From: Prevotellaceae bacterium
GTDB lineage: Bacteria; Bacteroidota; Bacteroidia; Bacteroidales; Bacteroidaceae
DNA length: 21,562 nucleotides
Direction of reading: 5' to 3'
Assembly: GCA_021204715.1 (NCBI GenBank)
Contig: JAJPYW010000274.1
Coordinates: 1 to 21,562 of the forward strand
The position numbers were made by a program, and so were the translations under genes. Of the stretch, positions 7,534 to 15,085 are shown piece by piece. The number at the start of each line of letters is the position of its first letter. Within the stretch, counting starts at the first letter, position 1. The notes under the pieces were generated by a model, which saw nothing but the letters and a program-made list of their open reading frames with translations, had not been told where the DNA came from and ran no database searches.

Positions 7534-8718
7534 TCATGCCTTTCCTGTTCCCCTGCACTTGGAACAAATTCCGCTGCCGTTGCAGTACTTGCACTTGCCC
7601 GAACCCTTGCAGGCGCTGCACTTCACGGGCGTGCCTGCCGTGTAGTTGAATCCGTCGCCGTTGCAATAGGAACACATGCCGTTGCCGGGGCAGGAATTGC
7701 GGTTGGCAGAGCACTTGCCCGAACCCTTGCAGGCACTGCACGATTTGCCCGATTTGGTCGCGGCGCCCCCGCCGGTGGATGAAGTGCCCGTGTCGTCGGT
7801 CGACACGCTTGTGGCCGTGCCGCCACCCTTGTGGCTTTTTTTCATGCCTATGATATTGGTTACACTTCCCAAAACGCCCATCAAGTCGCCCATAACCTCT
7901 TGTTTGTCGGTAAACCAGAAAGTGCCGCCCAATTTCGTGATGTTGTATCCGTTGCCCGTCCTTTTTGCGATGAACTCTTTTACTACGTCCAAATCGAAGC
8001 ACACCCTTATATATTGTCCGGGTTTGCGCCCGTCTTTATAGGTGCAGTAAACAGCCATGTAAGTACCCACGGTATTGCAATCGGCCAATTGGACTAAATA
8101 ACCGTCGGCCCATTTTTGCTTTATGTCGCTTATCATTTCATTCTCGTCGCGGTAGAAGTTGACCAACTGCTTGTCTATATCGGTGTCCTTGCTCATGACA
8201 ACCATCCATTTCTTGGCGGCCGAGATTTCCGTTATGCGGTAGCCCATGTCAAAGAGGGCGGGCCTCCATTTGAGTATCTCATTGGCCTTGGCGTATTTCA
8301 CCACTTGGTCGGTTACGCCGCTCTTTTTGGTGAATACGGCCGACCACACGATATTTCTTTTGTAGGTGGCTCCGGCTCCCAAGGAGGTCACGTAGAAGCC
8401 CTGTGCGGCCTTTTGCTCTATTTCCTGAAATATCTCGTCGGTGGTGTAGCTGGTGTGGATTTGCTTCTCTTTGACCTTGCCGCCTGCCGTGACCGCAAAC
8501 CATGTGAAGGGCGTTTTCCTGACGGCGAGAATCTTTCTACCCGCGTCCAACTCTTTCTTCACGACTTTCTCTATGGCCTCCCAGCCGTTGCTGTAATAAT
8601 ATTGCACGTCGGAATAGGGAGATTGCTCGATAAGGACAACAAGGCCGCCGCCTTTTGCATGAACCAGCGTGCAGATGAACAACGACAAGAGGATAAACAA
8701 GACTTTTTTCTTCAACAT
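7534..8718 (-). CDS. Secreted repeat protein with C-terminal CxxCxGxG zinc motifs
   Basis: The 394-aa product starts with a signal peptide: MLKKKV, a hydrophobic core, and VHA before residue 22. Residues 26 to about 275 contain about five degenerate units of 45-50 aa. Each has a hydrophobic strand (WSAVFTK, WMVVMSK, YMAVYCT), a conserved Gln (DQVV, KQLV, GQYI), and an Ile-x-x-x-W...GY.IT ending. A Gly/Ser/Thr linker follows (about 297-326). Residues 327-390 carry five CxxCxGxG-type motifs (CSACKGSG, CSYCNGDG, CSACKGSG, CKYCNGSG, CSKCRGTG), as in the DnaJ zinc-binding domain. There is no J domain. I chose the ATG at 8718 because it gives a clean signal peptide; the frame stays open upstream. 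It resembles the DUF7477-type repeats I recall from plant casein-kinase-like proteins. Function is unknown; a periplasmic or surface binding role is a guess. Confidence 0.8.
   Translation of the reverse strand: MLKKKVLFILLSLFICTLVHAKGGGLVVLIEQSPYSDVQYYYSNGWEAIEKVVKKELDAGRKILAVRKTPFTWFAVTAGGKVKEKQIHTSYTTDEIFQEIEQKAAQGFYVTSLGAGATYKRNIVWSAVFTKKSGVTDQVVKYAKANEILKWRPALFDMGYRITEISAAKKWMVVMSKDTDIDKQLVNFYRDENEMISDIKQKWADGYLVQLADCNTVGTYMAVYCTYKDGRKPGQYIRVCFDLDVVKEFIAKRTGNGYNITKLGGTFWFTDKQEVMGDLMGVLGSVTNIIGMKKSHKGGGTATSVSTDDTGTSSTGGGAATKSGKSCSACKGSGKCSANRNSCPGNGMCSYCNGDGFNYTAGTPVKCSACKGSGKCKYCNGSGICSKCRGTGKA
7591..7740 (-). repeat. 30-nt direct repeats inside the zinc-motif region
   Basis: Positions 7591-7620 and 7711-7740 are identical except for one base (G/A at the 25th position), exactly 120 nt apart. 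They encode the two CSACKGSGKC segments. The exact 40-codon offset suggests a recent in-frame duplication of a zinc-binding module. Confidence 0.85.
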
Positions 8719-8770
8719 GACTTTTAGCTTAATAGTGAATAATGGGTTGTGTGCCAACCTTTCAAACCCC

Positions 8771-8778
8771 CAAAGGTA
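8771..8778 (-). promoter_or_regulatory. Promoter -7 box for the zinc-motif repeat protein
   Basis: On the minus strand TACCTTTG matches TAnnTTTG. It lies 53 nt before the ATG at 8718 and within the short spacer after the slyD-type gene. The upstream sequence is AT-rich without a clear TTTG -33 box. Confidence 0.5.
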
Positions 8779-8797
8779 ACGTAAAGTTATAAATATA

Positions 8798-9394
8798 TTA
8801 TGCATTGCAGCCGCAGCCGCCTTCGCCGTTTCCACAACCGCTTTCACCGCTTCCGCAGCTACCGCCGCAAGAGCCGCAACCACCGCCGCAGCCGCCTTCG
8901 CCGCTCATCATACGCAGGGTTTGGGTTATCTCCCCGGCTGTAGCAGGGCGGTTCTCCAACACTTCGCCTATGAAGTTCAGGTCGCAGCCGGCCAAGGGAT
9001 GGTTCATATCCATGACTACAGTGTCGCGCTTCACCTCCACCACACAACCGTTCACCCGCTGTCCGTCGGTGGTGAGCATGGGGATGACGGCATCGGGCAC
9101 GATGCGCCGGTCGTCGAACTTGCCCTCGATGAGAAACATCGACTTGGGCAGCTCGATGACGTGGTCGTCGTTGTAGGCACCGTAAGCCTCGGCCGCAGGG
9201 ATGGTGAAGTCGAACTTCTCTCCTTTGGCTAACGGTCCGATAGCCCGCTCGAAGCCCTCGATGGTAAAGCCCAATCCGGAGATGAACCGGAAAGGACGCA
9301 CGGCCGGTGCCTCTTCCTCTAAGCTACGCTCGCCTTCGTCTACCGTGTAGAGCTTGTAGGAGACGGCGATATACTTGTTTTCAATCTTTTCCAT
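8798..9394 (-). CDS. slyD: SlyD-type FKBP peptidyl-prolyl isomerase with Gly/Cys-rich tail
   Basis: The 198-aa protein is a cytoplasmic FKBP prolyl isomerase with the SlyD layout. The FKBP core is split by an insert-in-flap chaperone domain. Visible features are a YTVDEGE start, the GLGFTIEGFERAIGPLAKGE flap region (residues 40-59), AAEAYGAYNDD leading to the insert (about 73-130), and the return motif NHPLAGCDLNF (131-141), which is diagnostic. Residues 165-198 form a Gly/Cys tail with seven cysteines (169, 173, 176, 180, 187, 194, 196). E. coli SlyD has a His/Cys-rich metal-binding tail here; this one has Cys but no His, so metal binding is inferred. The ATG at 9394 gives the expected MEKIENKY start; the frame is open further upstream, but that part resembles nothing. 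It lies 79 nt upstream of the zinc-motif gene on the same strand. Confidence 0.92.
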   Translation of the reverse strand: MEKIENKYIAVSYKLYTVDEGERSLEEEAPAVRPFRFISGLGFTIEGFERAIGPLAKGEKFDFTIPAAEAYGAYNDDHVIELPKSMFLIEGKFDDRRIVPDAVIPMLTTDGQRVNGCVVEVKRDTVVMDMNHPLAGCDLNFIGEVLENRPATAGEITQTLRMMSGEGGCGGGCGSCGGSCGSGESGCGNGEGGCGCNA

Positions 9395-9437
9395 ATCGTT
9401 TCTATGTTTTATAATGCGTGGTTGATAACAGCAGGAG

Positions 9438-9477
9438 ATGTGTCGAAAGACACGTCCCTTTAGTGAGTGCAAACATA
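9438..9477 (-). promoter_or_regulatory. Promoter -7 box and 5' UTR hairpin of slyD
   Basis: On the minus strand TATGTTTG (complement of 9470-9477) fits TAnnTTTG, 76 nt before the start codon. Between it and the gene, GTGTC and GACAC form a stem (with two more flanking pairs) around a four-base loop at 9438-9453. The transcribed loop is UUUC. The hairpin has no T-tract, so it is more likely an mRNA-stability or translation element than a terminator. Confidence 0.45.
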
Positions 9478-9646
9478 CAAAAAACATCGGGTTCACAGGC
9501 AGCAACTGACCGATTATTCTCTCCGTCAGCTTGAAAAAGATCGTCCGCACGCGCCGCGGAATGTGGTACAAGTGATAAAATCAGACTTTAAAGCACCGTT
9601 TTCCTTTCAAATTATCCGTATTTGAATCTTTTTTGCCTTTTATTTG
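9478..9646. other. Intergenic spacer between slyD and the ilv promoter
   Basis: Apart from the two flanking promoters nothing convincing is seen here. The frame of slyD stays open through 9571, but the codons beyond 9394 show no family similarity. The right part (9590-9646) is AT-rich, with T-tracts that may act as an UP-like element for the ilv promoter. Confidence 0.4.
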
Positions 9647-9677
9647 TTTGAAGTTTCTAAAAAAGGGCGTACCTTTG
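9647..9677 (+). promoter_or_regulatory. ilv operon promoter (Bacteroidota consensus)
   Basis: TTTG at 9647-9650 and TACCTTTG at 9670-9677 are separated by exactly 19 nt, the textbook Bacteroides -33/-7 arrangement. It is the best promoter in the window. Transcription should start near 9683, about 40 nt before the leader peptide start and about 210 nt before ilvD. Confidence 0.88.
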
Positions 9678-9721
9678 CCGCAATTTTACAAATGAGGTAT
9701 TAGAGATTAAAATTAAAGGAT

Positions 9722-9796
9722 ATGAACCGGAATACATGGGTAAACCTGCCAGTCTTGAGCGTGCTTGACGTCTTGGTCGTGGGGCCGATGGCGTGA
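9722..9796 (+). CDS. ilv leader peptide (24 aa, Leu/Val-rich)
   Basis: A short ORF with ATG at 9722 and TGA at 9794-9796 lies between the ilv promoter and the attenuator. Residues 7-20 contain ten Leu or Val codons out of fourteen, including the run VLSVLDVLVV. In total there are six Val, four Leu and no Ile. This matches the design of ilv/leu leader peptides, in which ribosomes stall at Val and Leu codons when the charged tRNAs are scarce. AAAGGA (9715-9720) lies one base before the ATG in an A-rich context. The stop codon overlaps the first arm of the antiterminator, as expected: a ribosome finishing translation would cover that arm and let the terminator form. Codons 7-9 contain AAACCT, which can pair with AGGTTT at 9800-9805. 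Confidence 0.85.
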   Translation: MNRNTWVNLPVLSVLDVLVVGPMA

Positions 9797-9853
9797 GAAA
9801 GGTTTGTGTATATGGTCATGCCTTTTAATGAAAATATCGAAACCTTTCTCACG
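9792..9853 (+). promoter_or_regulatory. ilv antiterminator helix (segments 2:3)
   Basis: CGTGAGAAAGGTTT (9792-9805) and AAACCTTTCTCACG (9840-9853) are perfectly complementary over 14 bp, with a 34-nt loop. The right arm overlaps the terminator's left arm, so the two structures exclude each other. The left arm starts at the leader-peptide stop codon. Confidence 0.85.
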
Positions 9854-9873
9854 GACGTGGGAGAGGTTTTTTT
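9843..9873 (+). terminator. ilv attenuator terminator (segments 3:4)
   Basis: CCTTTCTCAC (9843-9852) pairs with GTGGGAGAGG (9857-9866) over 10 bp with two G-U pairs and a GGAC loop, followed by seven Ts (9867-9873). It ends 20 nt before the ilvD start, so it controls entry into the operon. Confidence 0.88.
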
Positions 9874-9892
9874 AGTTAAATAAACAAGCGAC

Positions 9893-11695
9893 ATGAAGCA
9901 TCAGTTACGCAGTTCATTCAGCACGGAAGGGCGCCGTATGGCAGGCGCGCGCGCGTTGTGGGTAGCCACGGGTATGAAGAAGGAGCAGATGGGCAAGCCC
10001 ATCATAGCCATAGTCAATTCGTTTACGCAATTCGTACCCGGCCACGTGCACCTGCACGAGATAGGGCAGTTCGTCAAGGCGGAAATAGAGAAGTTGGGCT
10101 GTTTCGCGGCCGAGTTCGACACCATCGCCATCGACGACGGCATTGCCATGGGGCACGACGGCATGCTCTACTCCCTGCCCTCGCGCGACATCATCGCCGA
10201 CAGCGTGGAATATATGGTCAACGCCCACAAAGCCGACGCGATGATATGCATCAGCAACTGCGACAAGATTACCCCGGGCATGCTCATGGCCGCCATGCGG
10301 CTGAACATCCCGGCTGTGTTTGTCTCGGGCGGTCCCATGGAGGCGGGCGAATGGAACGGACAGCACTTGGACTTGATAGACGCGATGATCAAGTCGGCCG
10401 ACGAGTCGGTGAGCGATGCCGACGTAGCCCAGATAGAACAGCACGCCTGCCCCGGTTGCGGCTGCTGCTCGGGCATGTTCACGGCCAACTCCATGAACTG
10501 CCTCACCGAAGCCATCGGGTTGTCCCTGCCGGGCAACGGCACCATCGTGGCCACCCACGCCAACCGCAAACAGCTCTTCGCCGATGCCGCCAAGCTCATC
10601 GTGAAGAATGCCTTCAAATACTACGAAGAGGGCGACGAGAGCGTGTTGCCGCGCAGCATCGCCACCCGTGCCGCTTTCCTGAACGCCATGTCGCTTGACA
10701 TCGCCATGGGCGGGTCCACCAATACCGTGCTGCACCTGCTGGCCGTGGCGCATGAGGCGGGTGCCGACTTCCATATCGGTGACATCGACATGCTTTCGCG
10801 CAAGACGCCTTGCCTGTGCAAGGTAGCCCCCAACACGCAGCAATACCACGTGCAGGAGGTGAACCGCGCCGGCGGCATTGTGGCCATTATGAACGAGTTG
10901 GCCAAAGGCGGCTTGGTCGACACCTCGGCGCGCCGTGTGGACGGCATGACCTTGGCCGAAGAGATCGACCGCTATTGCATCACAAGCCCCCACGTCTGTG
11001 CGGAGGCGCGCAAAAAATACGCCAGCGCCCCCGGCGGCACCTTCAACATGACGCTCGGCTCGCAAGAGACGTACTATAAGACATTGGACACCGACCGCGC
11101 CGCCGGTTGCATCCGCGACTTGGCGCACGCCTACAGCAAGGACGGCGGATTGGCCGTGTTGAAAGGCAACATCGCCTTGGACGGCTGCGTGGTGAAGACG
11201 GCCGGCGTGGACGAAAGCATCTGGAAGTTCACCGGCCCGGCCAAGGTGTTCGACTCGCAAGAGGCGGCCTGCGAAGGCATCTTGGGCGGCAAGGTGCAGA
11301 GCGGCGATGTGGTGGTCATCATCTACGAAGGCCCCAAGGGAGGGCCGGGCATGCAGGAGATGCTCTACCCCACTTCCTACATCAAGTCGCGTCACTTGGG
11401 CAAGGAGTGTGCCTTGATTACCGACGGACGCTTCAGCGGCGGCACGTCGGGACTGAGCATCGGCCACATCTCGCCCGAAGCGGCGGCAGGCGGCAACGTG
11501 GGCAAACTGCAGGACGGCGACCTCATAGAGATTGACATTCCCAACCGCTCCATCCGTGTACTGCTCACCGACGAAGAACTCGCCGCGCGCCCCATGGCGC
11601 CCATTACGCGCGGCCGCACCGTCTCCAAGGCGTTGAAAGCCTACGCCAACATGGTGAGCTCGGCCGACAAGGGCGCGGTAAGGTTGATAGATTAA
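9893..11695 (+). CDS. ilvD: Dihydroxy-acid dehydratase
   Basis: IlvD dehydrates 2,3-dihydroxy-isovalerate and 2,3-dihydroxy-3-methylvalerate to the keto acids that precede valine, leucine and isoleucine. The 600-aa length and the start ([14 protein letters not shown]) match E. coli-type enzymes. Cluster-binding candidates are Cys123 in [10 protein letters not shown] and the [10 protein letters not shown] block (Cys186, 189, 191, 192). The Mg-binding [12 protein letters not shown] segment and the C-terminal [11 protein letters not shown] loop (phosphate/substrate binding in the family) are intact. It is the first gene of the ilv operon, directly after the attenuator; ilvB follows after 94 nt. 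Expression is therefore expected to fall when Leu and Val are plentiful. Confidence 0.97.
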   Translation: MKHQLRSSFSTEGRRMAGARALWVATGMKKEQMGKPIIAIVNSFTQFVPGHVHLHEIGQFVKAEIEKLGCFAAEFDTIAIDDGIAMGHDGMLYSLPSRDIIADSVEYMVNAHKADAMICISNCDKITPGMLMAAMRLNIPAVFVSGGPMEAGEWNGQHLDLIDAMIKSADESVSDADVAQIEQHACPGCGCCSGMFTANSMNCLTEAIGLSLPGNGTIVATHANRKQLFADAAKLIVKNAFKYYEEGDESVLPRSIATRAAFLNAMSLDIAMGGSTNTVLHLLAVAHEAGADFHIGDIDMLSRKTPCLCKVAPNTQQYHVQEVNRAGGIVAIMNELAKGGLVDTSARRVDGMTLAEEIDRYCITSPHVCAEARKKYASAPGGTFNMTLGSQETYYKTLDTDRAAGCIRDLAHAYSKDGGLAVLKGNIALDGCVVKTAGVDESIWKFTGPAKVFDSQEAACEGILGGKVQSGDVVVIIYEGPKGGPGMQEMLYPTSYIKSRHLGKECALITDGRFSGGTSGLSIGHISPEAAAGGNVGKLQDGDLIEIDIPNRSIRVLLTDEELAARPMAPITRGRTVSKALKAYANMVSSADKGAVRLID

Positions 11696-11789
11696 GCACA
11701 CGGCAAGTATCGCAAATAAAAAGAAAAGGAACAGGCCGCCGGCCGGCACACATCCCGGCACGCGGCCATGCAATACAACAAAAGAATAT

Positions 11790-13499
11790 ATGGCGGACAG
11801 TAAAAGTGAAGTTTTAATAACAGGTGCCGAGGCGCTGATGCGTTCGTTGGAACACCACGGCGTGAAGACCATATTCGGTTATCCCGGAGGCAGCATCATG
11901 CCGGTGTACGACGCCTTGTACGACCACTTGGACAAGCTGCACCACATCCTCGTAAGGCACGAACAGGGAGCCACCCACGCGGCGCAAGGCTTCGCCCGTG
12001 TGTCGGGGGAAGTAGGCGTGTGCTTGGTGACCAGCGGGCCGGGCGCCACCAACACCATCACGGGCATCTCGGATGCCATGATAGACAGCACCCCCATGGT
12101 AGTCATCGCCGGACAGGTGGGCACCGGATTCTTGGGCACCGACGCCTTCCAAGAGGTGGACTTGGTGGGCATCACCCAGCCCATTACCAAGTGGAGTTAC
12201 CAGATACGCCGCGCCGAAGACGTGGCATGGGCGGTGGCGCGCGCCTTCTACATCGCCCGCAGCGGACGTCCCGGCCCCGTGGTACTTGACTTCGCCAAGA
12301 ACGCGCAAGTAGACAAGACCGCCTACGAACCCGTCAAAGTAGACTACGTGCGCAGCTACGTGCCCGTTCCCGAGCCCGACGAAGAGGCCATACGCCAAGC
12401 CGCCGAGCTGATTAACCATGCCGGGCGCCCGCTCGTGTTGGTGGGGCAAGGCGTGGAGTTGGGAAATGCACAGCAGGAACTCCGCGAGTTTATCGAAAAG
12501 GCCGACATGCCTGCCGGCTGCACGCTATTAGGTCTTTCGGCGCTCCCTTCCGACCATCCGCTCAACAAAGGCATGCTCGGCATGCACGGCAACTTGGGGC
12601 CCAACATCAACACCAACAAGTGCGACGTGTTAGTAGCCGTGGGCATGCGTTTCGATGACCGTGTCACCGGCCGTTTGGACACCTACGCCAAGCAAGCCAA
12701 GATTATCCACTTCGACATCGACCCCGCCGAAATCAACAAGAACGTCAAGGTTGACTTGGCCGTCTTGGGCGACTGCAAGGAGACGCTGACGGCCGTCACC
12801 CGGCTCTTGCATCCGGCCAAGCATAAAGCGTGGCTCGACAGCTTCACCGTCTACGAGCAGGTGGAGGAAGAGAAAGTCATCCGCCCCGAGCTGCACCCCG
12901 CAAGCCCCGTCTTGAGCATGGGCGAGGTGGTGCGCGCCGTGAGCGAAGCCACGCGCCACGAAGCCATTCTCGTGACCGACGTGGGGCAGAACCAGATGAT
13001 GTCGGCCCGCTACTTCAAGTTCACCAAAGAGCGCAGCATGGTCACATCGGGCGGCTTGGGCACCATGGGCTTCGGCCTTCCCGCCGCCATTGGCGCCACC
13101 TTCGGCCGCCCCGACCGCACGGTGTGCGTCTTCATGGGCGACGGGGGCTTGCAGATGAACCTGCAGGAACTTGGCACCGTCATGGAGCAGCAGGCGCCCG
13201 TCAAGATGATACTTTTGAACAACAACTACCTTGGCAACGTGCGCCAGTGGCAAGCCATGTTCTTCAACCACCGCTACTCGTTCACCCCCATGATGAACCC
13301 CGACTACCTACAGATAGCCGCCGCCTACGGCATCCCCGCCAAGCGCGCCTTCACCCGCGCGGAGTTGAAGCAAGCCATCGACGAGATGCTCTCCACCAAG
13401 GGTGCCTTCCTTTTGGAAGCCTGCGTGGAGCGCGAGGGCAACGTCATGCCCATGACGCCTCCGGGCGGCTCGGTGAACCAGATGCTTTTGGAATGTTGA
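11790..13499 (+). CDS. ilvB: Acetolactate synthase, large (catalytic) subunit
   Basis: This thiamine-diphosphate enzyme condenses pyruvate with pyruvate or 2-oxobutyrate at the branch point of Val/Leu and Ile synthesis. The 569-aa product has the catalytic Glu58 in RHEQGATHAAQG. It also has FGYPGGSIMPVYD near the start and the TPP/Mg motif GDGG (Asp451), running to Asn477-479 in NNNYLGNVRQWQ. The FAD-binding middle domain is complete (RFDDRVTGRLDTYA). The NVRQWQ motif and the paired regulatory gene downstream mark it as an anabolic AHAS rather than a catabolic ALS. It lies 94 nt after ilvD; no terminator or strong promoter is seen between them. ilvN starts 28 nt downstream. Confidence 0.97.
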   Translation: MADSKSEVLITGAEALMRSLEHHGVKTIFGYPGGSIMPVYDALYDHLDKLHHILVRHEQGATHAAQGFARVSGEVGVCLVTSGPGATNTITGISDAMIDSTPMVVIAGQVGTGFLGTDAFQEVDLVGITQPITKWSYQIRRAEDVAWAVARAFYIARSGRPGPVVLDFAKNAQVDKTAYEPVKVDYVRSYVPVPEPDEEAIRQAAELINHAGRPLVLVGQGVELGNAQQELREFIEKADMPAGCTLLGLSALPSDHPLNKGMLGMHGNLGPNINTNKCDVLVAVGMRFDDRVTGRLDTYAKQAKIIHFDIDPAEINKNVKVDLAVLGDCKETLTAVTRLLHPAKHKAWLDSFTVYEQVEEEKVIRPELHPASPVLSMGEVVRAVSEATRHEAILVTDVGQNQMMSARYFKFTKERSMVTSGGLGTMGFGLPAAIGATFGRPDRTVCVFMGDGGLQMNLQELGTVMEQQAPVKMILLNNNYLGNVRQWQAMFFNHRYSFTPMMNPDYLQIAAAYGIPAKRAFTRAELKQAIDEMLSTKGAFLLEACVEREGNVMPMTPPGGSVNQMLLEC

Positions 13500-13527
13500 A
13501 CCCCACAACCGGTAAATGACAAGCGAT

Positions 13528-14187
13528 ATGGACAAACAATTATACACGCTGATCGTTCACTCCGAGAATTTCGCCGGCATGTTGAACCAAGTCACGGCCG
13601 TGTTCACGCGCAGGCAAATCAACATCGAGAGCCTGAACGTGTCGGCCTCCTCCATCAAGGGCGTACACAAGTACACCATCACCGCATGGGCCGACCGCGA
13701 CACCATCGAGAAAGTGACCAAGCAAATCTCCAAGAAGATAGACGTGCTGCAGGCCAACTGCTTCACCGACGACGACATCTACCAGCACGAGATAGCCCTC
13801 TACAAAATCGTCACCTCCAAGTTGGAAGAACAGCCCGGGATATCCAAGATAATCCGCCGCCACAACGCCCGCGTGGTGGAAGTGAACAAAGTCTTCTCCA
13901 TAGTGGAGAAGAACGGCAAGAGCGAAGAGATAACCAAGCTGAACGAGGAGCTGCGCCAGCAGGAGTGCGTGCTCCAGTTCGTGCGCTCCGGGCGGGTGGC
14001 CATCACCACCAGTTGTTTCGAGCGGGTGAACGAGTACTTGGCCGAGCGTGAGGCCAAATACCTTAGAAGCAAACAACTGCAGAAGGAGCGGGAAGAGCGG
14101 GAGCAAGCGCGGTCGCGGCAGGAGCAAGACAAACAAGAAGAGCGGCAGGAGCAAGAGCGGCAAGGACAGCCGCAAGCGAAGCTGTAA
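13528..14187 (+). CDS. ilvN: Acetolactate synthase, small (regulatory) subunit with extended tail
   Basis: The small subunit activates IlvB and confers feedback inhibition by branched-chain amino acids. The 219-aa product begins with an ACT domain (YTLIVHSENFAGMLNQVTAVFTRRQINIESLNVS, split by residues 4-37) typical of IlvN/IlvH, followed by the C-terminal domain up to FVRSGRVAITTS. I prefer the ATG at 13528 (MDKQLYTL) to 13516 (four extra residues) because it fits the family start. From about residue 172 the protein ends in a low-complexity Gln/Glu/Arg tail (KEREEREQARSRQEQDK and similar), roughly 45 residues beyond the usual end. It is encoded by purine-rich degenerate repeats around GCAGGAGCAAGA. 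The tail is probably a helical or disordered extension of unknown role; the frame is intact. Confidence 0.93.
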   Translation: MDKQLYTLIVHSENFAGMLNQVTAVFTRRQINIESLNVSASSIKGVHKYTITAWADRDTIEKVTKQISKKIDVLQANCFTDDDIYQHEIALYKIVTSKLEEQPGISKIIRRHNARVVEVNKVFSIVEKNGKSEEITKLNEELRQQECVLQFVRSGRVAITTSCFERVNEYLAEREAKYLRSKQLQKEREEREQARSRQEQDKQEERQEQERQGQPQAKL

Positions 14188-14245
14188 CGGCGGCGGAAAA
14201 AGCGGCGCGGCCGGCAAAAGACGACAGGAAACATAAGAGGCAAGC

Positions 14246-15013
14246 ATGCAGACGGAAAACAGTAATATAGGCAGTTACAAGTTCGTGGCCGAACCCTTCT
14301 TGGTGGACTTCACGGGACACCTCACGGTGGGCATGTTGGGCAACCACTTGCTGAACTGCGCCGGCTTCCACGCCACCGCGCGCGGTTTCGGCATCCCCGC
14401 CTTGGAAAAGCTGCACTGCACGTGGGTGCTCTCGCGCTTGGCCGTGGAGATGGACCGGATGCCTTGCCAATACGAAACGTTCACCGTCGAGACGTGGGTG
14501 GAGAACTTCTACCGCCTCTTTACCAACCGCAACTTCGCCGTGCTCGACGAAACGGGAAGCGCGATAGGCTACGCCCGCACCATCTGGGCGGTGATAGACT
14601 TGGATACCCGCAAGCCCGTAGACTTGCCCGCTGAGGCAGCCGGCCGCATCGCCGACTACTTGTGCGGCCGGCCTTGCCCCATCGAGAAGCCCTCGCGCAT
14701 GAAGGCCGCCGCCTTAGAGCCGGCGGATACACTCCCCGTGCGCTACAGCGACATCGACATCAACGGCCATGTGAACAGCATCCGTTACATCGAGCACATC
14801 CTCGACCTCTTCCCCTTGGAGATGTACCGCCGCCGGCGCGTGCGCCGCTTCGAGGCCACCTACGTGGCCGAGAGCCGCTACGGAGACAGCCTCGCCTTTT
14901 ACAAGCAACAGACAGGCGAAGACATCTATGAAGTAGAGCTGCGCAAGAACGGTGCGGAATCCGTGTGCCGGGCCAAGATCGTCTTTGCCGACGCGCCCGC
15001 CCCGTCCGCCTGA
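14246..15013 (+). CDS. Acyl-ACP thioesterase (FatA/FatB-like)
   Basis: This enzyme should release free fatty acids from acyl-ACP. The 255-aa protein has two tandem hotdog domains (about 1-145 and 150-250), the usual bacterial form of the plant FatA/FatB family. The second domain holds the motif SDIDINGHVNSIRYIEHIL, giving Asp171, Asn173 and His175. Glu209 in VAESRYGD lies 34 residues after the His. As I recall, plant FatB uses Asp, Asn, His and Glu with this same spacing, which argues for an active enzyme. There is no transit or signal peptide, so it is cytosolic. AAGAGG lies before the ATG. It sits between ilvN (58 nt) and ilvC (72 nt) on the same strand, hence in the ilv operon. A link to branched-chain acyl primers derived from BCAA keto acids is plausible but inferred. 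Confidence 0.92.
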   Translation: MQTENSNIGSYKFVAEPFLVDFTGHLTVGMLGNHLLNCAGFHATARGFGIPALEKLHCTWVLSRLAVEMDRMPCQYETFTVETWVENFYRLFTNRNFAVLDETGSAIGYARTIWAVIDLDTRKPVDLPAEAAGRIADYLCGRPCPIEKPSRMKAAALEPADTLPVRYSDIDINGHVNSIRYIEHILDLFPLEMYRRRRVRRFEATYVAESRYGDSLAFYKQQTGEDIYEVELRKNGAESVCRAKIVFADAPAPSA

Positions 15014-15085
15014 AAGATAGACAAGAGTGAAACAACATATAATTATTAACGTTGGCGAAAGCCGTAACTAAAAACAAAAAAGAAA

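Noticed and set aside
9914..11872. 652-codon minus-strand ORF opposite ilvD
   Set aside because: Shadow of ilvD codon bias; no family motifs, and it would overlap the ilvB start.
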